A DNA stretch of 26,623 nt from an uncultured Christensenella sp. (GCA_910577795.1 CAJTNW010000013.1:1-26623); one strand, 5' to 3'. Shown: positions 1 through 7,461, numbered from the stretch's first letter. The notes: a model not told the origin generated them from the letters alone. Numbers and translations: made by a program.

Positions 1-67
1 TGTATTAATATTTATTTTAATACTATATCTTTCAACTAAAAAACTATATATGATATAAAACAAAATC

Positions 68-92
68 TCGGGATTATTAAAAATAGTCCCGA
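68..92. terminator. Bidirectional intrinsic terminator
   Basis: An 11-bp stem (68-78 with 82-92, one G-T pair) closes on a 3-nt A loop. T-rich tracts follow on both strands: TTTTT then TTGTGTTTTTT on plus, and GATTTTG then TTTT on minus. It could stop the minus-strand block that ends at 158 and also a convergent gene lying left of the window. Confidence 0.75.
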
Positions 93-133
93 TTTTTGTT
101 GTGTTTTTTAGTATTTTACTGTTAATTAAAAAC

Positions 134-169
134 AAAAAAGAATGATTTAAATATAAATCATTCTTTTTT
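134..169 (-). terminator. Intrinsic terminator overlapping the stop codon
   Basis: A perfect 15-bp inverted repeat (134-148 with 155-169) has a 6-nt loop, and a T-rich run follows on the minus strand. The right arm contains the last Lys-Lys-Glu codons and the TGA stop of the membrane-protein gene, so the terminator is partly coding. A second hairpin at 68-92 backs it up. Confidence 0.7.
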
Positions 170-829
170 ATTTATCTCATTATTTTCATTATTATTATCA
201 TTTCTATCATCTGAATTTGCAAAAATGTCATCTTTTTTTTCTTCTTCACTATTATACATAATGTCATCTGGAGTTGTAGTTTTTGTTGTCTTTTTTACTA
301 CTCTATTTATTATAATTGTAAAATTTTTAAATACAAGATGCATTAATAAATCATAAAGCAAAAAGATAGGTATTGTTGCTAGACTTATGATTAAATAAGT
401 AAGTTTTATTTCCTTTCCAAAAATAGTTAGTACTGGTATTAAAGCATTAAACAAAAACCAAAAAATTGCAATTATTGCCTCAAAATAAATTATTTTAATA
501 GCATATCCTGTTGTATATCTTAGTATTTTATTTTTTATTAATGGATATAGTTTTTCTTCTAATCCCCATTGAATAATTGCATAAGCACCAAAAAATAAAA
601 TAAATGGCAAAGAATTAATATTTCCTATCACAAAGGCTAAAATACTTGTAGCAACGTATGATAATATCCCGCCAACCCAATATTTTTGAGTAAGTGGCAT
701 TTGCACAAACACTGCTGCTAAAACGGCAAATGTTAGTGTCATAAATTCTACATATATAGAGCCAACTACGCAAATAAGTGCCATTGCACAGGATATACCT
801 GATAAGGCAATTATATGACTTCTTTTCAT
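158..829 (-). CDS. Integral membrane protein, ECF S-component-like
   Basis: The protein has 223 aa. Residues about 5-170 form five to six hydrophobic helices with short loops. Residues 175-223 are a hydrophilic tail rich in Lys, Asp, Glu and Asn that is probably cytoplasmic. Small size, an N-terminus with almost no leader and closely packed helices resemble substrate-binding S components of ECF transporters and related clostridial membrane proteins, but I see no motif that names a substrate. The start has a GAGGT Shine-Dalgarno just upstream. Nine bases separate it from the stop of the J-like gene, so the two are probably co-transcribed in the trpS-led block. A terminator hairpin overlaps its stop codon. 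That it is a membrane protein is secure; the transporter role is a guess from overall shape. Confidence 0.75.
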   Translation of the reverse strand: MKRSHIIALSGISCAMALICVVGSIYVEFMTLTFAVLAAVFVQMPLTQKYWVGGILSYVATSILAFVIGNINSLPFILFFGAYAIIQWGLEEKLYPLIKNKILRYTTGYAIKIIYFEAIIAIFWFLFNALIPVLTIFGKEIKLTYLIISLATIPIFLLYDLLMHLVFKNFTIIINRVVKKTTKTTTPDDIMYNSEEEKKDDIFANSDDRNDNNNENNEINKKE

Positions 830-838
830 TACCTCACC

Positions 839-1483
839 TTAGCAACAACTAATTAAATCTGCACCACAACATTCGCAACAAGTATCACAGCACCACAATG
901 TGCAACATGTATTGCAACAAGCATCGGCATTACGTTGTGTATTGCTCATTTGAGGTTCAGTATAACCACCTCTATTTTGCTGTTGATTATATTGTTGTTC
1001 TTGATTTTGTGTGTTAAATGGGTCACTTTGTGCCATATCTTCATTTAATTTGCGAAGCGCTTCAGCATATCTAAAGTTTTTAGGGTCCATACTAACACAA
1101 ATTTCTAATTGAGTTTTACTATCATTTAACCAATTCTTTTTATAATAAACAATAGACTGATAGTAATGCCACTCAGCATCTCTTGTATCAATACTATCTA
1201 ATTTTGACTGTGCCTCAATTAACTTATCTTCTTTAATAAGGTTACTTACCTCTTCATAAACTTTAGAGGAATCGTTAACAGTCGCCTTATCATGTAAAAT
1301 TTGCTGACACTCATTATATGCCCACTCAACTTCTTCCAATTTTCTAATAGCCTCTGCACCAGCCTCTCCTTCAAGAAATCTGTCAGCCTTATATTTGTTT
1401 TGCAAATTTGTATATGCGTCTTGCAATTCTGCAAAAGTAGCATCCTCACTTACACCTAAAATTAAATACGGATTTTTTTGCAC
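839..1483 (-). CDS. Degenerate J-domain/TPR-like protein with Cys-Cys tail
   Basis: The likely product has 214 aa from a GTG start. An in-frame ATG at 1534 would add 17 residues but has no ribosome binding site, whereas AAGGAGG at 1492-1498 lies 8 nt before GTG 1483. Residues 3-60 match a J domain (NPYLILGVSEDATFAELQDAY), but the Hsp70-stimulating His-Pro-Asp reads Lys-Ala-Asp, so canonical DnaK activation is doubtful. A TPR-like helical stretch follows at about 75-150, then a Gln/Asn-rich linker. The last 28 residues hold twelve cysteines as six Cys-Cys pairs, the final pair being the C-terminus. The first 22 nt overlap the DUF5685 gene, suggesting translational coupling. The cysteines could bind metal or carry lipid; neither is shown. 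Confidence 0.8.
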   Translation of the reverse strand: MQKNPYLILGVSEDATFAELQDAYTNLQNKYKADRFLEGEAGAEAIRKLEEVEWAYNECQQILHDKATVNDSSKVYEEVSNLIKEDKLIEAQSKLDSIDTRDAEWHYYQSIVYYKKNWLNDSKTQLEICVSMDPKNFRYAEALRKLNEDMAQSDPFNTQNQEQQYNQQQNRGGYTEPQMSNTQRNADACCNTCCTLWCCDTCCECCGADLISCC

Positions 1484-2337
1484 TTTCCCGTCCTCCTTAT
1501 AACATCTTCCGTTCTCATTAAAATACCATACCAAAGTATATTTGTAATAGCACCTTCATTCATTTTCAATTCAATTTTTTTAAATGAATTATTTATGCTA
1601 TTATAACTAGATTTTAATAAGAATTCAACTTCCTTTCCTTTATCTTCAAAAAATTTATCTTGATTTTCATAATTATACCATACAAAAAATGGATTAAACT
1701 CTTTATTTTTAAAGTCTTTTTCTGTATCGTCTACTGCGTCAATAATGTACACCCATTTACCTAAAAAGTAAAACATATTTAGCATATCGTCAGTACATTT
1801 ATCGCAAAGCACAGCCTTTAGTGCCTCTCTTAGCATATTTGCAAATGGGTCTGCAAGCATATCTATAGTAGCAGTTCCTTCATTTTCCATTATTCTAAGT
1901 CTTTTATATTCTTCACTAAACAATTTATCCAGTTCAGGAAAATTATTTTTTGCTTTTTTATATTTTCCACTTACTACTAAATTTCTTGCTAAACTTTTTG
2001 AAAAATCAGGTTTTGTACTATCCAATTTATCATCAAGCAATTTGTAATAAATAAGCAATGTATTAATATCTACTATTTTATCAGTAAGTTCATCACCTTT
2101 AACTATGGTTTTCTTTTTTGGTGATAATATACATGGTTCATTTTTATAAACAGGTTCAATGCCTAAAACCGCATGACAAAACATATCAAAAAATACCATA
2201 TCATAATTAGTGGATATTCTCATAAATTGTCCGCAATTTTTACCAATTCGTTTACAAAGACCACAATAATAAGATTTATAATTGTAATAGTCTTTCATAA
2301 ACATATTCATTTTATCAGGAATAACATATCCAAACAT
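1462..2337 (-). CDS. DUF5685 family protein
   Basis: The protein has 291 aa, is soluble and mostly helical. I recognise the N-terminus (MFGYVIPDK, then YYCGLCKRIGKNCG) as the DUF5685 family of Clostridia, whose function is unknown. Visible features are a CxxC at C25-C28, another Cys pair near C178-C181, and two Asp-rich motifs: DDxxD at D102-D106 and DAVDDxxxD at D200-D208. Two Asp-rich motifs about 100 residues apart in an all-helical protein recall the isoprenoid-synthase fold, but this is my inference. The ATG shares one base with the trpS stop (TAATG), so translation is probably coupled. The 3' end overlaps the J-like gene by 22 nt. The two adjacent genes likely act together. Confidence 0.85.
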   Translation of the reverse strand: MFGYVIPDKMNMFMKDYYNYKSYYCGLCKRIGKNCGQFMRISTNYDMVFFDMFCHAVLGIEPVYKNEPCILSPKKKTIVKGDELTDKIVDINTLLIYYKLLDDKLDSTKPDFSKSLARNLVVSGKYKKAKNNFPELDKLFSEEYKRLRIMENEGTATIDMLADPFANMLREALKAVLCDKCTDDMLNMFYFLGKWVYIIDAVDDTEKDFKNKEFNPFFVWYNYENQDKFFEDKGKEVEFLLKSSYNSINNSFKKIELKMNEGAITNILWYGILMRTEDVIRRTGKCKKIRI

Positions 2338-3335
2338 TATAGTTGAACCAACCCTACTTTTTTATAAACTTTTCTTAAAGTTTTGCGTGCAATGCTAGAG
2401 GCTTGCTCTTGTCCCTCTTTTGCAATTTTAAAAAGGCCTTCTTTATCCTTTATTAGTTCATCATATCTTGCTTTTACAGGTGCTAGCATATCTACAACAC
2501 TACAACCTACCATTTCTTTAAGTGCTGCGTAACTTAAGCCTTGCAATTCCTTAACTGCCGCATCAATTGCAATTCCTTTACAACTTGCATAAATAGTTAT
2601 AAGATTAGATATACCAGGTTTATCCTCGCCATATCTAATTTCATTATCACTATCAGTAACTGCTCTTTTAAACTTACGCATAATATCGTCAGTACTATCA
2701 AGTATAGAAATAGTAGCATTTTCGTTTGGGTCGCTTTTACTCATTTTTGCAATTGGATTTTGTAAACTTTTTATTTTTGCACCAACACCAGAAATCAAAG
2801 GTTCTGGCACATTAAAAGTTGGACTATAAGTATTATTAAATCTCATTGCCAAATCTCTTGCAATTTCTAAATGTTGCTTTTGGTCAACACCTATAGGTAC
2901 AAGCGAAGTATTATAAAGCAAAATATCTGCTGCCATAAGTACAGGATAATCCATTAACCCCATATTTATATTGTCAGGGTGTTTTTGTGATTTATCTTTA
3001 AATTGAGTCATACGACTTGCCTCACCAACATAAGTAAAGCAATTTAAAATCCAAGTAAGTTCTGCATGTTCGTGCACATGTGACTGAAAATACATTATAT
3101 TTTTTTGTGGGTCTAGTCCACAAGCCAAGTATTGTGCAAAAAATGATATAGCACGATTTCTAAATTCACTAGGCACTTGTCTTACTGTTAAAGAGTGCAA
3201 ATCTGCTATACTATATATACATTGATAATTTTCGTCATTTTGCAATTTAAGCCAATTGGAAAGTGCCCCTATATAATTGCCTAAAGTTACTAAGCCAGTT
3301 GGTTGAATACCGCTATAAATGATTTTTTTGTCCAT
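2337..3335 (-). CDS. trpS: Tryptophanyl-tRNA synthetase
   Basis: This cytoplasmic class I synthetase charges tRNA-Trp. Its 332 aa match the usual bacterial length. The HIGH-type signature is TLGNYIG at about 17-23 after SGIQPTG. The tryptophan-pocket region includes GEASRMTQFKDK (about 104-115) and GVDQKQHLEI (149-158). The KMSKS loop is exact at 197-201. The ATG follows a strong SD (AGGAGGTG, 3340-3347), with a promoter at 3366-3394. That leaves a leader of only about 25 nt, so there is no room for a T-box, unlike trpS in some relatives. It heads the block that continues into DUF5685 and the J-like protein. Confidence 0.97.
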   Translation of the reverse strand: MDKKIIYSGIQPTGLVTLGNYIGALSNWLKLQNDENYQCIYSIADLHSLTVRQVPSEFRNRAISFFAQYLACGLDPQKNIMYFQSHVHEHAELTWILNCFTYVGEASRMTQFKDKSQKHPDNINMGLMDYPVLMAADILLYNTSLVPIGVDQKQHLEIARDLAMRFNNTYSPTFNVPEPLISGVGAKIKSLQNPIAKMSKSDPNENATISILDSTDDIMRKFKRAVTDSDNEIRYGEDKPGISNLITIYASCKGIAIDAAVKELQGLSYAALKEMVGCSVVDMLAPVKARYDELIKDKEGLFKIAKEGQEQASSIARKTLRKVYKKVGLVQL

Positions 3336-3365
3336 AAAGCACCTCCTAATTATAATATTTAGTAA

Positions 3366-3394
3366 ATTATAGCATATATTTTAATAAAAGTAAA
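3366..3394 (-). promoter_or_regulatory. SigA-type promoter of trpS
   Basis: On the minus strand, TTTACT (3389-3394) is 17 bp from a perfect TATAAT (3366-3371), which is preceded by TGC and so forms an extended -10. Predicted transcription start is near 3359, just upstream of the trpS SD. Confidence 0.7.
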
Positions 3395-3478
3395 TAGTTT
3401 TAACTCTCAATTTAATTAATTCAAACACAATTTATTACAAGTTTGTGTAATATTTTGACTAAAATTATATTATACATT

Positions 3479-3509
3479 TTATTGTAATAATAATTATAAA
3501 TTACAATAA
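3479..3509. repeat. AT-only inverted repeat upstream of trpS
   Basis: Perfect 10-bp arms (3479-3488 and 3500-3509) surround an 11-nt loop, about 85 bp upstream of the trpS -35 box. There is no T-run to make it a terminator. It might be an operator or just low-complexity sequence. Otherwise 3395-3534 is AT-rich and I see no gene in it. Confidence 0.3.
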
Positions 3510-3534
3510 TTCCCTTCAAAAATCGACCCTAAAA

Positions 3535-3567
3535 ATAAAATTGTGTGATTTTATCACACAATTTTAT
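3535..3567 (-). terminator. Intrinsic terminator of the 45-aa ORF
   Basis: A perfect 15-bp stem (3535-3549 with 3553-3567) has a TTT loop and is followed on the minus strand by TTTT. It starts three bases after the TAA of the small gene. It would also end readthrough from the surface-protein gene and insulate trpS. Confidence 0.8.
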
Positions 3568-3570
3568 CAA

Positions 3571-3708
3571 TTATTCCATCATTTCTTTATATTTGCTTTT
3601 CATTTTTCTTGCAAACTTTTTCATTGTTTTTTCTAATTTACTATCTGACATACACGCATAAGTTGCTACTGCTCCTGCTACGCAACCAAGCAGAATTCCA
3701 ACTTTCAT
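3571..3708 (-). CDS. Small single-helix membrane protein, 45 aa
   Basis: This short gene has a clear SD (GGGAGGTG, 3713-3720) six bases before ATG, and its stop lies directly before a strong terminator. The product starts MKVGILLGCVAGAVATYACM, a glycine/alanine-rich membrane helix at about 3-20. A strongly basic amphipathic part follows (KKFARKMKSKYKEMME at the end). The pattern resembles YtxH-like small membrane proteins of Bacillota, but it is too short for a firm family call. It lies 80 bp downstream of the surface-protein gene with no terminator between them, so the two may share a transcript. A TATAAT-like box near 3750 could also serve it. Function unknown. Confidence 0.7.
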   Translation of the reverse strand: MKVGILLGCVAGAVATYACMSDSKLEKTMKKFARKMKSKYKEMME

Positions 3709-3788
3709 AATTCACCTCCCAAATATAGTTTAAGCGAATTGAGTTAAATTATAATATAGTTGAATTAAAAGTTATTTTATTATTATTC

Positions 3789-6700
3789 TTAACGTCTTTT
3801 ACCTTTACCTTTTTTATTAGATTTACTATCTGTGTTGTTTATATTAGTTTCGTTTTCTTCATTTGTATCTTCTGCAAGTGCACTTTGGAATTTTTTAAGT
3901 TTTCTTATCTCACTTTCCTTACATGCGTACATTAATACTCTTTCATTTTGGTTTTCTAATACTTCCGGATTCAACACATCTGTTTCCTTTATTACAAATG
4001 TCCAGTCCTTATACCCCACCTTATAGTTATTTACTATTGTTCCTCTTACATTGCGTACTGGTTCTTCTTTTGCCTGCTCTTGCACTGCTGGGGTATTATT
4101 ACTCTCTTCTTTCTTTTCACTATAGTATTGTGCATAAGGTATTGGTTGTTGTGGTGGTTGTCTCTTATTACCTCTTAACACTAATATTAGTATCAAGATT
4201 ATTAATAGTAATATTACTACTCCTACTAATATCCAACCAAACAATGGTAGTTTTCCGTCTGTGCCAAACCATGCCTCTGTTCCTGTATTACTTCCATTGC
4301 CTTTGTTTCCGCCACTTCCACCATTGTTTTCTTCTTCATTATCCCCATCACCACCATCTGGGTTTGGGTTTTCTGCTGTTTTAAAATTAATGGTTTCTGT
4401 TTCGGCTAATAACTCACCATTGTAATTAATAAATACATTTCCCTTAAACTCGTCTTTTACCTTTAAAGATATTTGGTAATCTGTGTTGTACTTTAGTGTT
4501 GCGTTTGATGGCAACATATTTCCTACTATCACACCATTTTTTATTTCATAGATTATATAGTCAAAATATTTATTTACTTCCCCTGCATCTATTCCGGTTA
4601 TCACTGGCTTTTTATTACCTGTGCTCTCACTCCACCCTTGCATTGTAAACTCTAATGGTTTTATGTCTAACTCTACTATTATTGTATCTCTTGTGCTATC
4701 ATTCCACAATACATTGCTTGTGTTTGTTCCTTCTTTAAACTTTATCTCTATTTTGTATACATTTACATTAACAAATTTCCAACTATCATTTTGTGCTTGT
4801 ATCTCGTTGTTATCTTTATCATATACTCTTATCTCAAAATAGTTCTTCCAGTCTTTTGGTAATGTTACTATATCGCTTAATACAAATCCATCTGCATCAT
4901 AATATTGGGTTTGACTTGGTCTTGGTTTGTTTACCTTTAAACTTTCTATCTCAAACTCAAACTCTGTTGCTCCTGTTATGATAAAGTCTGTTAAATCTTC
5001 CTTTAAACTTACTCTTACTTTATACTTTCCTGCATTGGTTGGGGCAGAAGATAATTGTGTTCCGTCCAATGTATAATATGTTATTACTATATCTTCTTCT
5101 GTTATTCCACCAGTTATTGTAAAGTTTGCTTTTTGTTGACTATTATTAAATGTTACTTTTTTGTTTGTTAATTCTACTATTACACTATTGCTTGTGGAGC
5201 CTGTTTGCATTGTTGTAACTGCTTCTGTTATTTCTTGTCCACTATTATTTGCTAATGTACAATTACTACTATTATATTCCCCACCACTTGTCTTTATTGT
5301 CGCTTTTACCCAATATGTTTTTAACTCTGTTATGTCAAACTCTGCAAATATGTCATTTAGACTTATTTGCTCTGTCATATTTGAGTCTTTATAATATGTA
5401 TACTCTATACTACTCTTTATACTATTATCTACATTTATTACTGGTTTTGCTATTGTTATTCCATCTTGCGTACTACTCTCTAACTTCCAATTTGCTGTTA
5501 CTTTCTTTTTGGTTATCTGCCAAGTATGCTTTAATGTTGGATATTTTGCGAGGTCTGTACTATCTGGTACTTTGTAGTTATTATCTGTACAAGTTATTTC
5601 TATTACTTGGGCAGTATAACTACCTACTGCTTTTTTGGCATTATCGCTATATGTTTTTATTGTAACAAAAGATGGCAACCCTTCAGTTATTGTTACACTT
5701 TGGTTTAAGGCATTATATTCTAATGAGTCTGCACTCCATTTTACTTTACTAAAATCTATTTCTGCTTTATTTATGGTTATCTTTATCCACCTAACTGTAT
5801 CTGTCTCTAGGTGCTCAGGGTCTGTTGTGTCTGCTGTCCCTTTAAATTTTGGCTTTCGGTTTTCTTTTACCTGTGCAATGTAGTCCGAAGACCAACCATT
5901 TGCAACACCTTCATCATCTACTTGTTTATTTATTGCATCTATGTAACTCTGTGTTATTTCTATTTTTGTCCAATATTCACCTGCACTTGTTACTGCAAGT
6001 GTATTATTAGGGTAAGTTATTTTAATATAGTTATTTGTGTTTTCATAAATATCTTTGTCATACCAAGTTGCTTTACTTGCTGTTGCTATGCTCTTTACTG
6101 TTTGTCCTTTTTCGTTATATGTACTCTCTAAATCTTGTGGATTATTAGGGTTAGATAAACTTGCTAATACTTCTGTTAAATTTAAATGTATTGCTGGCCT
6201 AATTCCAAGACGCTGGTCAATATTATTACCATCATATCTACCATTATTTGCATTTAAAATACAAGCAATATTGTTACTAACATAACCACCTGAACGTAGC
6301 CAAATTTGATATGTTTCTTGAGCATTACTTTTTCTTTGTTCATTACTTATTTTCCAAATACAATTATTATGTAATTTGTCGCCTGCATCACCAGTACCTC
6401 CAACTTCAGTTAAAGATGGTATCCAAATATAGTCCTCACCCCAAGCATCATATCTTTGACTTACTCCAACAGGGTCATTTTTAACATAATCTCCTGTATA
6501 AGGTCCAATATTTGAAGGCCATATACCATCTGTATCATCATCCAATGACTCATTTGGGAAACGATAAACATCATTTTCATAGGCTCTTTTATACAATGAT
6601 TGGTTATGCTGATAACTAATATATTTGGGTTGAACTAAAAATTGATTTGCAAAATCACTATTGCCACTACTTGAATTAAACAGACTCCAATTTTCATCAT

Positions 6701-7241
6701 GTAAAAGTGTATATCTTAATACACTACTACTATACATATTATTACCTTTTACATCAGCACTAATATTATTATCATTAAAGGCAGAAATTCCTTCTCCATT
6801 TGCAAGATAAAGAGTTAAAATAATGTTATCTTTTTTATCTTCAATATCAGCAAGTGTCAAAGATGTTGCCATCCATTCTTTACCACCTAAGTTAACCACA
6901 ATGCCATTATTTGCATTACCTGCTTTTGTGTTAATTATGGTTGCAGGAACTACATTAGCACCTGTTTGATTATCCACATAATTTTTTATATAATTAATTG
7001 GACTTTCAACATTTGAAAATAATTTGTTTTGCAAATCCTTAATTACTAAGTTGTTAAAAGTACCAGTAGTCTCATTGTATAATTCAGAGCCATTACCAAC
7101 CTGTACAGCAGAACCAGTGTTAGTTAAAGCAAAAACTTTGTTAGGAGAAAAAAATAAAGTTGATACGCTACACAATAATAGCATAATTAATACAACAATT
7201 ATTATAATAGAAAAATTAAACCTTATTTTTGCTTTATTCAT
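3789..7241 (-). CDS. Large surface protein: DUF6273-like plus MBG-like domains, TM anchor, cytoplasmic tail
   Basis: The protein has 1150 aa. A signal peptide or anchor covers about 1-39 (hydrophobic SIIIIVVLIMLLLC, then a VFA-L cleavage-like site). Residues about 110-355 resemble DUF6273 (YIWIPSLTEV, WLRSGG, RLGIRPAIHLNL). About 370-960 contain MBG/Ig-like beta modules, with typical NAGKYKVRVSL and AVGSYTAQV segments. A Gly/Asn-rich linker leads to a membrane helix at about 998-1024, then a charged cytoplasmic tail of about 125 residues ending in a Lys-rich cluster. The expected orientation is therefore an extracellular display protein, possibly an adhesin. LPLFG at the helix edge is not a proper sortase motif. 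SD AGGAG precedes the ATG. The upstream gap carries an apparent invertible promoter now pointing away. G-ending codons seem commoner in the 3' part. Confidence 0.8.
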   Translation of the reverse strand: MNKAKIRFNFSIIIIVVLIMLLLCSVSTLFFSPNKVFALTNTGSAVQVGNGSELYNETTGTFNNLVIKDLQNKLFSNVESPINYIKNYVDNQTGANVVPATIINTKAGNANNGIVVNLGGKEWMATSLTLADIEDKKDNIILTLYLANGEGISAFNDNNISADVKGNNMYSSSVLRYTLLHDENWSLFNSSSGNSDFANQFLVQPKYISYQHNQSLYKRAYENDVYRFPNESLDDDTDGIWPSNIGPYTGDYVKNDPVGVSQRYDAWGEDYIWIPSLTEVGGTGDAGDKLHNNCIWKISNEQRKSNAQETYQIWLRSGGYVSNNIACILNANNGRYDGNNIDQRLGIRPAIHLNLTEVLASLSNPNNPQDLESTYNEKGQTVKSIATASKATWYDKDIYENTNNYIKITYPNNTLAVTSAGEYWTKIEITQSYIDAINKQVDDEGVANGWSSDYIAQVKENRKPKFKGTADTTDPEHLETDTVRWIKITINKAEIDFSKVKWSADSLEYNALNQSVTITEGLPSFVTIKTYSDNAKKAVGSYTAQVIEITCTDNNYKVPDSTDLAKYPTLKHTWQITKKKVTANWKLESSTQDGITIAKPVINVDNSIKSSIEYTYYKDSNMTEQISLNDIFAEFDITELKTYWVKATIKTSGGEYNSSNCTLANNSGQEITEAVTTMQTGSTSNSVIVELTNKKVTFNNSQQKANFTITGGITEEDIVITYYTLDGTQLSSAPTNAGKYKVRVSLKEDLTDFIITGATEFEFEIESLKVNKPRPSQTQYYDADGFVLSDIVTLPKDWKNYFEIRVYDKDNNEIQAQNDSWKFVNVNVYKIEIKFKEGTNTSNVLWNDSTRDTIIVELDIKPLEFTMQGWSESTGNKKPVITGIDAGEVNKYFDYIIYEIKNGVIVGNMLPSNATLKYNTDYQISLKVKDEFKGNVFINYNGELLAETETINFKTAENPNPDGGDGDNEEENNGGSGGNKGNGSNTGTEAWFGTDGKLPLFGWILVGVVILLLIILILILVLRGNKRQPPQQPIPYAQYYSEKKEESNNTPAVQEQAKEEPVRNVRGTIVNNYKVGYKDWTFVIKETDVLNPEVLENQNERVLMYACKESEIRKLKKFQSALAEDTNEENETNINNTDSKSNKKGKGKRR

Positions 7242-7285
7242 AATCTATTTCTCCTAAAGTACGACATTCAAAAAATGACTAAAAT

Positions 7286-7314
7286 GTACATAGAATAAAT
7301 ATATCTATGTACTT
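7286..7314 (-). repeat. Left recombination-type site (inverted copy)
   Basis: Read on the minus strand, the arm AAGTACATAGAT and spacer ATATTTA are followed by TTCTATGTAC. It matches the site at 7433-7461 at 28 of 29 positions in opposite orientation. Each copy is itself a dyad, the architecture of tyrosine-recombinase core sites. If transcribed it would fold into a leader hairpin for the surface-protein mRNA. Confidence 0.75.
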
Positions 7315-7392
7315 AATTGAATAATTTTGAAGAAATAATATAAAATTTTTGTCAAATTTAACTAAATGTTTTACAAACTTATTAATTAAACC

Positions 7393-7422
7393 TTGACATT
7401 TTATTACTTTTTACATTATAAT
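7393..7422 (+). promoter_or_regulatory. Consensus SigA promoter on the plus strand
   Basis: TTGACA at 7393-7398 and TATAAT at 7417-7422 match both hexamers exactly, with an 18-bp spacer. Predicted start is near 7429. No plus-strand gene follows; transcription would cross the right site and reach the hairpin at 7569-7596. It is the only strong plus-strand promoter I saw. Confidence 0.65.
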
Positions 7423-7432
7423 ATTAATATAA

Positions 7433-7461
7433 AAGTACATAGATATATTTAATCTATGTAC
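7433..7461 (+). repeat. Right recombination-type site
   Basis: An 11-bp arm (AGTACATAGAT, 7434-7444), a 7-bp asymmetric spacer ATATTTA and a perfect complementary arm (ATCTATGTACT, 7452-7462). It is the inverted partner of 7286-7314 and shares its spacer exactly. It lies immediately downstream of the predicted plus-strand transcription start. Confidence 0.75.

Larger units (their letters stand above)
7286..7461. other. Candidate invertible promoter segment
   Basis: A 176-bp segment is bounded by two near-identical 29-bp sites in inverted orientation. Inside is a consensus promoter on the plus strand, facing away from the surface-protein gene. In the minus direction I find a TTGACA at 7350-7355 but no acceptable -10 at the right distance. 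Inversion would place the consensus promoter about 75 nt upstream of the surface-protein start, facing it. This is the layout of phase-variable promoter switches in Clostridioides and Bacteroides. No recombinase is encoded in the window, so it would have to act from elsewhere. Confidence 0.6.

Noticed and set aside
3340..3540. T-box leader for trpS
   Set aside because: The promoter at 3366-3394 leaves a leader of about 25 nt, and no T-box core or antiterminator sequence is visible further upstream.
4230..4265. LPLFG as a sortase sorting motif
   Set aside because: It lacks the Thr of LPxTG, and a 125-residue tail follows the membrane helix; sorted proteins end within a few residues of it.
3832..6285. 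Many open plus-strand frames opposite the surface-protein gene
   Set aside because: They overlap a clear minus-strand gene, have low-complexity Leu/Tyr/Phe-rich translations and lack SDs. They reflect codon use on the coding strand.
7315..7360. Minus-strand promoter for the surface protein in the present orientation
   Set aside because: TTGACA at 7350-7355 has no -10-like hexamer 16-18 bp downstream; the best alternative (TTAGTT with TATATT) is poor.
7286..7461. MITE or insertion-sequence remnant
   Set aside because: I see no target-site duplication or transposase remnant. Each end is itself a dyad and the interior holds a perfect promoter, which fits a recombinase switch better. It stays a possible alternative.
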